Shown here in pieces: positions 26,644 to 34,520 of a stretch of 64,000 nucleotides of DNA. A model generated the notes under the pieces. It did no database searches, was not told the DNA's origin, and saw only the letters and a list, made by a program, of their open reading frames with translations. Positions within the stretch are counted from its first letter, which is position 1. Every line of letters starts with the position of its first letter. Origin of the DNA: an uncultured Prevotella sp. (GTDB lineage Bacteria; Bacteroidota; Bacteroidia; Bacteroidales; Bacteroidaceae); the NCBI GenBank assembly GCA_902491375.1, contig CABUHE010000003.1, positions 51,439 to 115,438 of the forward strand. Direction: 5' to 3'. A program made the position numbers and the translations under genes.

Positions 26644-26952
26644 TTATATGACATTGCAGCGGTTTAGACTTATGCCCGGTATGCACACTGAAATATGTAC
26701 GGCAGGCAGTATGTGTGTGCGCCCAATGTTTGTTATTATTCTGTTGTTTGTGGTTTTCATGCTTACTGTGTACTTATCGTAATGCCCGGTTGCTTGTGTT
26801 GAGAGCGACAATGCGATATTATCTTCAAGCGCCTTGCCTGAGGAGTATGATTTTATTTCGCTTTGCTGTCGTGCCAGCTTTTTCAACGGCGTGTGTTGAG
26901 ACAACTTTTTTATTGTCCGGGTAAGAATCTTCGTTAAGTTGTCAGTAATCAT
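26644..26952 (-). CDS. possible leader ORF upstream of rlmL
   Basis: A 102-codon ORF starts about 17 nt after the transcription start predicted from the promoter at 26976-27007 and ends 40 nt before rlmL. The product is basic (KILTRTIKKLSQHTPLKKLARQQSEIKS) with no domain I recognise and no SD. It could be a real small protein, a regulatory leader, or simply an open stretch in a long 5' untranslated region. The upstream TTG start at 27006 falls within the promoter and is unlikely. Confidence 0.25.
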   Translation of the reverse strand: MITDNLTKILTRTIKKLSQHTPLKKLARQQSEIKSYSSGKALEDNIALSLSTQATGHYDKYTVSMKTTNNRIITNIGRTHILPAVHISVCIPGISLNRCNVI

Positions 26953-26975
26953 CAGTGCGATTTCAATATTGCTTG

Positions 26976-27007
26976 CAAATTTAATCGTTTTATCTTTACG
27001 AGCCAAA
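26976..27007 (-). promoter_or_regulatory. promoter upstream of rlmL
   Basis: Minus strand TTTG (27004-27007), a 20-nt spacer and TAAATTTG (26976-26983). It is an exact consensus but lies about 370 nt before the rlmL ATG, which implies a long leader or an intervening small gene. Confidence 0.65.
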
Positions 27008-27070
27008 TTTTTTTCACCTTTATTTAATACTGTTTACATAGTACGGGTTTTATGTCTGTGGCTGTCAGTG

Positions 27071-27157
27071 TTGCAAGATATGCCCTTTTGCGTTTCAAAA
27101 GGTGGCTTTTTACATCGTGAAAGAGGGTGTTTTGCAGCGTGAAAAGCCATGAATGGC
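27071..27157. repeat. tandem ~22-nt intergenic repeat, locus C
   Basis: Four consecutive related units: TTGCAAGATATGCCCTTTT, TTCAAAAGGTGGCTTTTTAC, GTGAAAGAGGGTGTTTTGC and GTGAAAAGCCATGAATGGC. The last contains a small perfect AGCCAT-GA-ATGGCT hairpin. The units are more diverged than at the other loci. The cluster lies between divergent promoters, so it cannot be a terminator for either gene. Confidence 0.65.
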
Positions 27158-27286
27158 TAACTGTTTGATAATCAGGCGTTTTTGCGGTTGTGACAAACTT
27201 CTGTGTTTATGTATATCATCAACATCCTGAAATGTAAAGTTTTCTTAAAAGAATTTATACCGTTGACTTTCTCATGCAAATTTGAT

Positions 27287-27294
27287 TAACTTTG
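27287..27294 (+). promoter_or_regulatory. -7 element of the ArsG/DsbD-like gene promoter
   Basis: TAACTTTG matches TAnnTTTG and lies 23 nt before the ATG. A TTGA/GTTG near 27262-27266 is a fair -33 element at 20-21 nt spacing. Confidence 0.6.
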
Positions 27295-27317
27295 CAGTTA
27301 ATAAAATTTAAGGTGAA

Positions 27318-28016
27318 ATGGATTTGATTCAGAGCATTATTGAAAATAACAGTTTCCCGGTGCTTACTGCCTTTCTGCTTGGTCTGATTGTGGCTCTTCA
27401 TCCGTGTCCTCTTGCTACCAACGTTGCGGCTATGGGCTATCTGGCACGTGATATGCACAATCGCCATCGCGTACTTATAAGCGGATTGGCTTATACTGTC
27501 GGCCGTGTGCTTGCATATTCGGTGCTTGGCATTGTTCTGATAGCAGTGTTCCGTGGCAGCGGCGGAACAGAAGCCGTAGGCCGGTGGTTCGCACAGTGGG
27601 GCGAGAAACTGCTTTCGCCGCTGCTTATTGTTGTCGGTGCGTATTTCCTGCTCGGCCGTTTCATCCATAAGCATGAACACTGTCCTGACATGTCTGCACG
27701 TGGGCGCAGGTTTCATGGCGTATGGGGCAGTCTGCTGTTGGGCATTATTCTTGCTCTGTCGTTCTGCCCTGAGAGTGCCATTGTATATTTCGGCATGTTG
27801 ATGCCTTTGTCAGCGCAGTCGACATGGGGCTATGTTCTGCCGGTTGTATTCTCGGTAGCTACGTCTATTCCTGCCGTACTTCTGGCATGGGCTGTGGCTT
27901 ACGGCGTAAGCGGTACGTCAGTAATCCGCGACAAGATGCATGTAGTTCAGCGATGGATTAACACAATAGTTGGCCTGCTGTTCATAGGGGCAGGAGTGTT
28001 CTGTATGTTCAATTGA
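27318..28016 (+). CDS. DsbD/CcdA-superfamily membrane protein (ArsG-like)
   Basis: Inner-membrane protein of 232 aa with six or so transmembrane helices. Cysteines sit in the CcdA-like positions HPCPLATN (first helix, about residue 30) and SFCPESAI (fourth helix), so it may move thiol electrons across the membrane. Bacteroidota proteins of this type are often called ArsG-family efflux permeases or cytochrome c biogenesis proteins. The cytoplasmic HKHEHCPDMSARGRR loop carries a His/Cys cluster that could bind metal. No thioredoxin or arsenic gene is adjacent, so the role stays open. Confidence 0.75.
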   Translation: MDLIQSIIENNSFPVLTAFLLGLIVALHPCPLATNVAAMGYLARDMHNRHRVLISGLAYTVGRVLAYSVLGIVLIAVFRGSGGTEAVGRWFAQWGEKLLSPLLIVVGAYFLLGRFIHKHEHCPDMSARGRRFHGVWGSLLLGIILALSFCPESAIVYFGMLMPLSAQSTWGYVLPVVFSVATSIPAVLLAWAVAYGVSGTSVIRDKMHVVQRWINTIVGLLFIGAGVFCMFN

Positions 28017-28023
28017 TAAGAAA

Positions 28024-28077
28024 AAGACAAAGAGCCAACGCTTTTTTGAGTATTAATGACAGCGTCGGCTCTTTGAT
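28024..28077. terminator. bidirectional terminator between convergent genes
   Basis: CAAAGAGCC-AACGCT and AGCGTC-GGCTCTTTG pair with one mismatch around a loop of about 18 nt and are followed by ATTTTATTT on the plus strand. It begins just after the ArsG/DsbD-like stop and faces the DUF4230 gene. Confidence 0.8.
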
Positions 28078-28099
28078 TTTATTTACTGTGTGGGGATTT

Positions 28100-28744
28100 T
28101 TATTTTTCGAATCTCACCTCTACATTCTCAAAGCCCATGGCTTTGAACATCTGGAAAAACTGTTTCAGCGCATTGTCTTCTGCGCTTGCTATGTTTTCTT
28201 TGGTAAGGCAGCGTGCCTTCATTTTTGCTTTTGCTCGGTGATACATGTCGTCGCGTGCCTTTGCGTCCCATGTGCCCGACTCGAAGAACGACTGCGTCTT
28301 AGCCTCGTCAATGAAGTCATCGTCGAGCAGTTTCACCTTAGGCAGAGTTACGTGCAGTGTGTCGCCTTGCAGCTTTACCCAGTCGTCTTTGGCTTCGGCA
28401 AGGTCGATGCCGAGGCGCAGTTTTCCTGTATATATTCTGATAAGCTCGTCGTTCTTTAACAGACGTTTCCTTACCGTGTCAATCATTTCCTCGTCATCGA
28501 TAGACAGAAATTCCCATTCGCCAATCTCCTTCATGGCCATGACCTGTGTCGGCGTTATGTCTATCTTGTCGTTTACTTCTACTGTTACGCTGTTGTGCCG
28601 GCACGATCTTACTGCATATACTGACAGAATTACGACGATAATTACCAGTGTCAGTATGGCGTAGAGCTTCAACCGGCCAGCCTTGCCAAGCAGTCGGGTG
28701 ATAAACGGGCCTTTTTTTCTTATTTGTCTGTTATTGTCTTCCAT
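28100..28744 (-). CDS. DUF4230 protein, membrane-anchored
   Basis: Protein of 214 aa with a single N-terminal membrane anchor (about residues 26-45, LYAILTLVIIVVILSVYAV) and an extracytoplasmic domain. Features typical of DUF4230 are the early I-x-x-I-G-x-W/Y-E-F-L segment, IYTGKLRLGIDL, DTLHVTLPKVKLLDDD and the C-terminal FKAMGFENVEVRFE. Function is unknown. I use the ATG at 28744 rather than the TTG at 28750. It overlaps the upstream paralogue by 14 nt, so the two are one operon and perhaps one complex. Confidence 0.85.
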   Translation of the reverse strand: MEDNNRQIRKKGPFITRLLGKAGRLKLYAILTLVIIVVILSVYAVRSCRHNSVTVEVNDKIDITPTQVMAMKEIGEWEFLSIDDEEMIDTVRKRLLKNDELIRIYTGKLRLGIDLAEAKDDWVKLQGDTLHVTLPKVKLLDDDFIDEAKTQSFFESGTWDAKARDDMYHRAKAKMKARCLTKENIASAEDNALKQFFQMFKAMGFENVEVRFEK

Positions 28745-29408
28745 TTTCAATCGTATTGTTTTCGAGGATAAACGGCAGATCCTCGGCGGTAAAGTTTTTG
28801 CGGAATGTTATCGTGATGTTCTCTTCCTTATAGCCGAGCCGTGTCAGTATGGGCACAAGTGCGTGTGTCGCTCCAGCCCTTGCCATATCTATAATGCCCA
28901 GCTGAGGTATGCTTTTAATTATTGTCTCGCGTCCCTGCCGCTCATAGTCAGCCATTTCAGCGTCGGTGAAGTTTGAACGCAGCAGCGATACGTGGCTCTT
29001 TATGTCGTTGTGTCCGATGCGGCTTGAGGTCAGTTCTACCTTCGGGTCGGGCAGTATAATCTCAATTTTGTCACCGTCAGTTACTATGTTTTTCTCAGAG
29101 AAACCGTCAAAGTCGATGTACGCTTTCAGCTTGGCGTCAACGGGGATGGCTATCTTCCGCGACGACATCGGCACAGCTATGTTGAACTTCTGTTGGAAAA
29201 GTGAGCCTTTAAGCTCTACTTTATCGTCGTGGGTTACTATCTTGCGCACGTTGTATTCGGCTGTGTACAGCTTGGAGCATTTCCTTATCTGCATTACCAT
29301 TACGGGCACCGAGTCAGTCGGCCGGTCGCTCTTTTCGGTCGCTTTTCCGCCTTTACATGCTGTCAGCAGGATAACGGATGATATTAAAAATAATGCCAGT
29401 TTTTTCAT
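28731..29408 (-). CDS. DUF4230 lipoprotein
   Basis: A 225-aa paralogue of the next gene. MKKLALFLISSVILLTAC-K gives a lipobox at Cys18, so this copy is lipid-anchored. The conserved pattern recurs: YNVRKIVTHDD, FNIAVPMSSRKIAIPVDAKLKAYIDF, DKIEIILPDPKVELTSSRIGHND and a C-terminal RLGYKEENITITFR. Function is unknown. The start is the ATG at 29408, not the TTG at 29414. A -7 element TAACTTTG is at 29418-29425. Confidence 0.85.
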   Translation of the reverse strand: MKKLALFLISSVILLTACKGGKATEKSDRPTDSVPVMVMQIRKCSKLYTAEYNVRKIVTHDDKVELKGSLFQQKFNIAVPMSSRKIAIPVDAKLKAYIDFDGFSEKNIVTDGDKIEIILPDPKVELTSSRIGHNDIKSHVSLLRSNFTDAEMADYERQGRETIIKSIPQLGIIDMARAGATHALVPILTRLGYKEENITITFRKNFTAEDLPFILENNTIENGRQ

Positions 29409-29521
29409 ATTCAATTACAAAGTTAGTAAAATTCAGCAAACAGTGCATCAAAATGATGTGTGTTTTTCAATAATGCCAGCATCTTTGAAACTATTTGTTT
29501 CGCTTAATCGGAAAAATACAT

Positions 29522-29529
29522 TACCTTTG
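29522..29529 (+). promoter_or_regulatory. -7 element of the DUF4738 gene promoter
   Basis: TACCTTTG is an exact match, 24 nt before the ATG at 29554. A TTTC at 29498-29501 is an acceptable -33 element with a 20-nt spacer. Confidence 0.6.
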
Positions 29530-29553
29530 TGCCGTAATACAAGAAAACTTGAA

Positions 29554-30099
29554 ATGAAAATCATACCCACGTTGTTAATCGCATCAGTCGTGGCTCTCTC
29601 GGTCGTGGCTTGCGGCAACAAGAAGCAGAATAATGACATTATAGCCAAAAAACCGGCCGTAAAGGCTCCGGCATCTCCTGTTAAAATGCAGGATTATAAT
29701 CATCGTGAATCAGTGGATTGGCTTGGCCAACAATATGGAATCGCTATAAGCAGACGTGCTGATACGTCGTTGCCGTTGGTTACAGACGATGGTGGCGGAA
29801 AATATTATGACAACAGAATAGAGGTCAGAGTCACACGTCCTGACGGTTCGGTGTTTTTCGACCGTGCATTTACTAAGACTGATTTTGCCGCTCAGGTGGG
29901 TGATGATTATATAAAGAAGAGTGCGTTGCTCGGAATAGTAATTGACAGAGTTGAAGGTGAAAATGTGGTACTTGCAGCCAGTGTAGGCTCGCCAGATGTT
30001 CTGAGCGATGAGTATGTGCCGCTTCTGATAACCGTTTCACGTACTGGCGGAGTAAGCATCAGCAAGGACACAAGGCTCGACAGTGATATGGAAGAATGA
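29554..30099 (+). CDS. DUF4738-type lipoprotein
   Basis: Predicted lipoprotein of 181 aa: MKIIPTLLIASVVALSVVAC-G has its lipobox cysteine at residue 20. The body (VKMQDYNHRESVDWLGQQYGIAISR, SLPLVTDDGGGKYYDNRI, GSVFFDRAFTK, VPLLITVSRTGGVSISKDT) matches DUF4738 of Bacteroidales as I remember it. The reading frame stays open for 588 nt upstream, but that part is antisense to the DUF4230 gene and precedes the promoter at 29522-29529, so the start is the ATG at 29554. Function is unknown. Confidence 0.82.
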   Translation: MKIIPTLLIASVVALSVVACGNKKQNNDIIAKKPAVKAPASPVKMQDYNHRESVDWLGQQYGIAISRRADTSLPLVTDDGGGKYYDNRIEVRVTRPDGSVFFDRAFTKTDFAAQVGDDYIKKSALLGIVIDRVEGENVVLAASVGSPDVLSDEYVPLLITVSRTGGVSISKDTRLDSDMEE

Positions 30100-30142
30100 C
30101 GTGTGAATGAGCTTTATATGCCCGTTCACACACTCTGTGATA

Positions 30143-31045
30143 TTATTTTGTCCTATATTCCTGGGGCGTAAGGCTTGTTGCCTGCTTGAAGTATTTGCAG
30201 AAAAAGCTGACGTTTGGGAAGTTAAGTTCGTACGCAATTTCCGCAACTTGCTTATGGCTGTATTTCAACATTACCTTTGCGTGTGTCATTACAGCGCGGT
30301 CAATCCATTCTTTGGCAGTTATTCCGCTAGCCTGTTTTATTGCAGTTCCGAGATAACGTGGCGTCACGCACATCTTGTCTGCATAGAAAGACAACTTCCG
30401 TTCATGTCTGCCGTATGTGTTGACTAGGCGTATGAACATATCGAATATTTCCTTGCTGCGTGTCTTCTCAGTATGTATTGTCTGAGTTTCTATGCTTTTC
30501 ATGTAATTGTAATAATGTATAAGGGCATATATTAAGCCGTTAAGAGTTCCATTTGGGAACTTTTCCATGTTGATCAGACTCCATACATTATAGAACAACC
30601 GGCTTATCATTTCAGCATCATCATCAGTAGGCTGTATTGTAAAAAAGGATGCATTTTCACAGCACCAGGCCGGAATGGTGTCTCCGAGTGACATTTTTAG
30701 CCTTTCGTTGCTGATCATTATTCCCGTCATGTCAAAGTCGGCAGTGAGCTCGTTTATTTGTAGAATGCTTCCTGATCCTATGAAAGCGAGTGTGCCTTCG
30801 CTGAGTTCATGTTCTATAAGATTTATCGTCGCTTTGGCTTTACCGCTTTTTATCAGGCCTATTCTACATTCTTGCATGATATAAGGTGTGCTTGTATGCA
30901 ATAGCGATTGGAACAGATTGTGCCCGGTAAGAATCATTGCGATGTCTTTGCCGATTATTTTAATCGGATTATTCTTATGTCTTATTTCACCTTGAATAAG
31001 TCTTATCTCATGAAAAGACAAACGTTCAGGATATTTCTTGTTCAT
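30143..31045 (-). CDS. AraC-family transcriptional regulator
   Basis: Regulator of 300 aa. The C-terminal ~100 residues hold the AraC double helix-turn-helix (LSFYADKMCVTPRYLGTAIKQASG, then QVAEIAYELNFPNVSFFCKYFKQATSLTPQEYR). The N-terminal domain is a cupin-like sensor with an unknown ligand. It is divergent from the efflux operon beginning at 31235, with 189 nt between the two starts, so it is the natural candidate to control that operon. Its own -7 element is TATTTTTG (31072-31079). Confidence 0.9.
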   Translation of the reverse strand: MNKKYPERLSFHEIRLIQGEIRHKNNPIKIIGKDIAMILTGHNLFQSLLHTSTPYIMQECRIGLIKSGKAKATINLIEHELSEGTLAFIGSGSILQINELTADFDMTGIMISNERLKMSLGDTIPAWCCENASFFTIQPTDDDAEMISRLFYNVWSLINMEKFPNGTLNGLIYALIHYYNYMKSIETQTIHTEKTRSKEIFDMFIRLVNTYGRHERKLSFYADKMCVTPRYLGTAIKQASGITAKEWIDRAVMTHAKVMLKYSHKQVAEIAYELNFPNVSFFCKYFKQATSLTPQEYRTK

Positions 31046-31071
31046 GCTGTTGCTGCTTTGTTTATGTTCCG

Positions 31072-31079
31072 CAAAAATA
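31072..31079 (-). promoter_or_regulatory. -7 element of the araC-type gene
   Basis: TATTTTTG on the minus strand, 26 nt upstream of the start. The -33 region is not clear. Confidence 0.5.
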
Positions 31080-31197
31080 CGAAAATAATAAATATCGGCA
31101 ATAAATTATGGCTGAAAGTGTATACAGCCAGTTTGTTTCAGTACAAAAAGAACATTCTATGATTGTATAAGATAATACTGTTGCCGGATTATTACAT

Positions 31198-31205
31198 TAC
31201 CTTTG
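31198..31205 (+). promoter_or_regulatory. -7 element of the efflux operon
   Basis: TACCTTTG is exact, but no TTTG is found at the expected -33 position. That is what an activator-dependent promoter would look like, here perhaps controlled by the divergent AraC-type protein. Confidence 0.55.
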
Positions 31206-31234
31206 CAACAGAAAACAAATATAATTAATGATAT

Positions 31235-32488
31235 ATGAAACGACATTTATTTTGTCTGTTGATGATGACTGTCGCCGTTGAAGTTGCTGCACAGGTTACG
31301 TTGGAGCAATGTAAGGCACTTGCAAGAGCCAATTATCCTTTAATCCGCCAGTATGACTTGGTGGAGCAGAGCCGGCATTTTACTGTTGAGAATGCGGCTA
31401 AAGCATGGTTGCCTCAGGTCGGGCTGACTGCCGGAGCTTCATATCAGAGCGATGTTATATCGCTGCCGGTGGATGTTCCGGGTGTTAACATTCCTGGATT
31501 GTCAAAAGACCAGTATGATGTTAATGTCACTGTAAGGCAACAGGTCTATGACGGTGGGGCAACGTCAGTTGCCAGGCGTATGGCTGATGCGCAGAGTGAC
31601 ATTGGGCGCGAACAGGTCAGTGTGGCTATGTATAAAGTCGATGAGCGTATTGACCAGTTGTTTTTCGGCGTGCTGATGCTCGATGAACAGATTAAGCAGG
31701 TTGGCGTATTGAAGGATGACCTTGCGTTGGCACTGGCTTCTGTCAAGGCTATGATGAAGAGCGGAGTCGCCAATCAGACTGATGTTGACGCTGTACAGGT
31801 TGAGCAGGTAAAGGCTATACAGAAAGAAACAAATCTGACTACCCAGCGCTGTACTTACATGCTCATGCTGGAGACGTTTACCGGTAAAGACTTTGCTGAC
31901 AGCGATACGCTTGTCAGGCCTGTTCTGCCTGTTCTGCTTACGACTGACAATAACCGTCCGGAACTTAGTCTTTATGCTGCACGTGAGAGGCTGCTTGATA
32001 TTCGGCTGAAGTCTATTGATACTGGCATCCGTCCACGTCTGGGGGTATATCTGCGCGGCGGATATGGTAATCCTGCACTGAACATGTTAAAGAATGAGTT
32101 TGATACATACTATAAAATCGGCGCGACGCTTACTTGGAATTTCGGTAATATGTACACACGTGCCAATGACAAGCGTTTAATTGAAAACGAACGGCTTAAC
32201 TTACAGGCAGAGCGTGAGGCCTTTCTGTTCAATACCCGTTTGCAGACTGAGCTTCAGGGCGGTAAGATAAGCAATCTGCGTAAGCAGATAGAGCAGGATG
32301 ATGAGATAATACTTCTGCGTGAACGCATAAGAGATAAGGCCGGACAGCGTGTAGCCAACGGAACGGAAACTGTGAATGAGATGCTCCGCGACATTAATGC
32401 CGTGAGCGATTCACGACTCAACAGGCAGATTCATGAGGTAGAACTTATCAGAGAAATATATAAAGTTAAACATCTTAATAACTTCTGA
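31235..32488 (+). CDS. TolC-family outer-membrane efflux protein
   Basis: Outer-membrane channel of 417 aa. A signal peptide (MKRHLFCLLMMTVAVEVAAQ) is followed by LEQCKALARANYPLIRQYDL, the usual start of outer-membrane factors. Two long coiled-coil halves follow, with ATVGLTWNFG-like beta segments (here IGATLTWNFGNMY near residue 300). It is the first gene of a six-gene run and should provide the exit duct for the ABC pump encoded downstream. The next gene starts 3 nt after its stop. Confidence 0.9.
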   Translation: MKRHLFCLLMMTVAVEVAAQVTLEQCKALARANYPLIRQYDLVEQSRHFTVENAAKAWLPQVGLTAGASYQSDVISLPVDVPGVNIPGLSKDQYDVNVTVRQQVYDGGATSVARRMADAQSDIGREQVSVAMYKVDERIDQLFFGVLMLDEQIKQVGVLKDDLALALASVKAMMKSGVANQTDVDAVQVEQVKAIQKETNLTTQRCTYMLMLETFTGKDFADSDTLVRPVLPVLLTTDNNRPELSLYAARERLLDIRLKSIDTGIRPRLGVYLRGGYGNPALNMLKNEFDTYYKIGATLTWNFGNMYTRANDKRLIENERLNLQAEREAFLFNTRLQTELQGGKISNLRKQIEQDDEIILLRERIRDKAGQRVANGTETVNEMLRDINAVSDSRLNRQIHEVELIREIYKVKHLNNF

Positions 32489-32491
32489 ACA

Positions 32492-33382
32492 ATGAGAAAT
32501 ATTATATTGTTGTCAGCTGTAATGGTATTGTCGGCATGCTCGAAAGGCGGCAATGACTATGATGCCTCTGGAATGTTTGAGGCTACTGAGGTAATTGTAT
32601 CGGCTGAACAGACAGGCAGGCTGATGTATTTTGATATTGAAGAGGGCGACCGCTTGACGGCAGGACGACAGGTCGGACTGATTGATACGGTGCAGTTGCA
32701 GTTGCGTGCCATGCAGCTCGGTGCAGCCAAAGACGCTTATGCCAGCCAGCGTCCGGACATAGCAAAACAGATAGCGGTTACCCGTCAGGAGTTGGCAAAG
32801 GCGGAGCAGGAGCGCAGACGTTATGAGGCGCTTGTAAACGACAATGCCGCAAACCGTAAAATGCTTGATGATGCTGAGAACAGTGTCAGACTGCTTCGCA
32901 GGCAATTGGAGGCACAACAGTCGCAGCTCGGCAACAGTACGGCAAGTCTGAACAGGCAGATGGACGCTACCGAGATACAGCGCCGGCAGGTGATTGACAA
33001 TCTGGAGAAATGCCATATAAAGTCGCCTGTTAGCGGAACTGTACTCGACAAATATGCCGAGGTCGGTGAATACGCTACTCCGGGCAAGCCTTTGTTCAAG
33101 ATAGCCGACATCAGAGACATGAAGCTGCGCGTATATATTACCGCGCCTCAACTGACAATGCTGAAGATAGGACAGACGGTGAAAGTCTATGCCGATATGG
33201 GTAAGGACGACAGACGGGAGTACAAGGGTGTTGTTACATGGATTGCCGATAAGGCGGAGTTTACTCCTAAGACCATACAGACGCGTGACGAGAGAGCCAA
33301 TCTGGTATATGCGGTGAAGATATCAGTAAAGAATACCGACGGACTGATAAAAATCGGTATGTACGGTGACGTAAAGTTCTGA
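32492..33382 (+). CDS. HlyD-family periplasmic adaptor, lipoprotein
   Basis: Membrane-fusion protein of 296 aa resembling YbhG. MRNIILLSAVMVLSAC-S gives a lipobox at Cys16, so it is lipid-anchored rather than anchored by a helix. A biotinyl-lipoyl-like half motif (FDIEEGDRLTAGRQVGLIDT) is followed by a coiled-coil hairpin (about 75-160), the second lipoyl half (IKSPVSGTVLDKYAEVGEYATPGKPLFKIAD) and a barrel domain. It links the ABC-2 permeases to the TolC-like channel. Confidence 0.9.
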   Translation: MRNIILLSAVMVLSACSKGGNDYDASGMFEATEVIVSAEQTGRLMYFDIEEGDRLTAGRQVGLIDTVQLQLRAMQLGAAKDAYASQRPDIAKQIAVTRQELAKAEQERRRYEALVNDNAANRKMLDDAENSVRLLRRQLEAQQSQLGNSTASLNRQMDATEIQRRQVIDNLEKCHIKSPVSGTVLDKYAEVGEYATPGKPLFKIADIRDMKLRVYITAPQLTMLKIGQTVKVYADMGKDDRREYKGVVTWIADKAEFTPKTIQTRDERANLVYAVKISVKNTDGLIKIGMYGDVKF

Positions 33383-33386
33383 GGTT

Positions 33387-34328
33387 ATGAAAATCGTATC
33401 TGTTGCCGATTTGCGTAAGTCATACAGCAGAGTGAAGGCTGTCAACGGTTTCACTTTTGACGTCGAGGAGGGTGAGATATACGGAATAATAGGGCCTGAC
33501 GGTGCAGGCAAGACAACGCTGTTCCGCATACTTGCAACCCTTATGCTGCCCGACGGCGGCACGGCATCAGTAACCGGGCTTGACATAAGGGACAGTTTCC
33601 GTGAGATAAGACGGCGCATCGGTTATATGCCGGGGAGGTTCTCGCTTTATCAGGACCTTTCTGTGGAAGAGAATCTTGAGTTTTTTGCATCAGTTTTCAA
33701 CACGTCAATAAGCCGCAACTACGACATGGTGAAGGGCATTTACTGCCAGCTGGAGCCTTTCAGAAAGCGGCGTGCAGGAAAACTGTCAGGTGGAATGAAG
33801 CAGAAACTTGCCTTATGCTGCGCACTGATACATGCTCCGCATCTATTGCTGTTAGACGAACCTACGACGGGTGTTGACCCCGTATCGCGTAAGGAGTTCT
33901 GGGATATGCTGCAACGGCTGCGCCGCGACTACGGAATAACAGTGATAGCGTCGACTCCTTATATGGACGAGGCGTCTTGGTGCGACAGGATTTCTCTTGT
34001 GCAGGACGGCGTATTGATGCGTACAGACACGCCCGACGGCATACGGCAGGCGTACAGCGGCAGACTGTATGCAGTCAGAAGTGATGACATGCGCCGGCTT
34101 ATGGGTGTGTTGAAGGAGTGCCCTTCGGTTGAATCCTCATTCTCGTTCGGCGATTCTTTCCATGTAACGCTGATGCCGGATGCTACTGCCGTTACTCTTG
34201 CTGAAAGTCTTAGCCGGAGCGGAATGGAGCAGGTCGTAATACGTGAGGCGAGTCCGTCGGTTGAAGACTGCTTCATGTCGCTTATGAGCAAGAGCAATGA
34301 TAAACAACAGCACGGCATTGATTCTTGA
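33387..34328 (+). CDS. ABC transporter ATPase (equivalent to the N-terminal half of YbhF)
   Basis: ATP-binding subunit of 313 aa. The Walker A motif reads GPDGAGKTTL, with Asp for the usual Asn, which I associate with the YbhF N-terminal domain. The signature is LSGGMKQKL and Walker B is LLLLDEPTTGVDP. The ~85-residue extension after the ATPase core ends in VEDCFMSLM. In E. coli YbhF the two ATPase domains are fused; here the second half is the separate gene starting at 34521. The gene starts 4 nt after the adaptor gene. Confidence 0.9.
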   Translation: MKIVSVADLRKSYSRVKAVNGFTFDVEEGEIYGIIGPDGAGKTTLFRILATLMLPDGGTASVTGLDIRDSFREIRRRIGYMPGRFSLYQDLSVEENLEFFASVFNTSISRNYDMVKGIYCQLEPFRKRRAGKLSGGMKQKLALCCALIHAPHLLLLDEPTTGVDPVSRKEFWDMLQRLRRDYGITVIASTPYMDEASWCDRISLVQDGVLMRTDTPDGIRQAYSGRLYAVRSDDMRRLMGVLKECPSVESSFSFGDSFHVTLMPDATAVTLAESLSRSGMEQVVIREASPSVEDCFMSLMSKSNDKQQHGIDS

Positions 34329-34369
34329 TATTAAACTATCTCGCTGATAATCAATGTATTACATATTAG

Positions 34370-34462
34370 GTTGTAAAAGACGGCAAAACGTTGTGTAAAA
34401 GATGGTCTTTAAGCCTGTAAAAGGTGGCTTTTGACAATGTAAAAGACGGTGTTTTGTAAACC
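34370..34462. repeat. tandem ~22-nt intergenic repeat, locus D
   Basis: Four direct units start near 34370, 34392, 34416 and 34438: TTGTAAAAGACGGCAAAAC, GTGTAAAAGATGGTCTTT, TGTAAAAGGTGGCTTTTG and TGTAAAAGACGGTGTTTTG. All share TGTAAAAGrYGG. It lies inside the efflux operon, exactly between the two ATPase genes. It has no spacer-like variable blocks, so it is not a CRISPR array. Confidence 0.75.
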
Positions 34463-34520
34463 CGAAGATTTGATACAAGTAAAAGTCTGATGATTTATTT
34501 GCACGTAAGTGCGTAAAACT

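Larger units (their letters stand above)
26604..27317. other. divergent intergenic region rlmL / ArsG-DsbD-like gene
   Basis: This stretch holds, from left to right, a possible leader ORF (26644-26952), a consensus minus-strand promoter (26976-27007), a repeat cluster (27071-27157) and the promoter of the plus-strand gene (-7 at 27287-27294). No RNA gene was recognised. Confidence 0.55.

Noticed and set aside
28966..29553. Long N-terminal extension of the DUF4738 gene frame
   Set aside because: It is antisense to a DUF4230 gene, precedes the promoter at 29522-29529, and would bury the lipoprotein signal.
34370..34462. Four tandem units that look like a small CRISPR array
   Set aside because: The units are contiguous 20-25-nt degenerate copies without unique spacers, and no cas genes are present.
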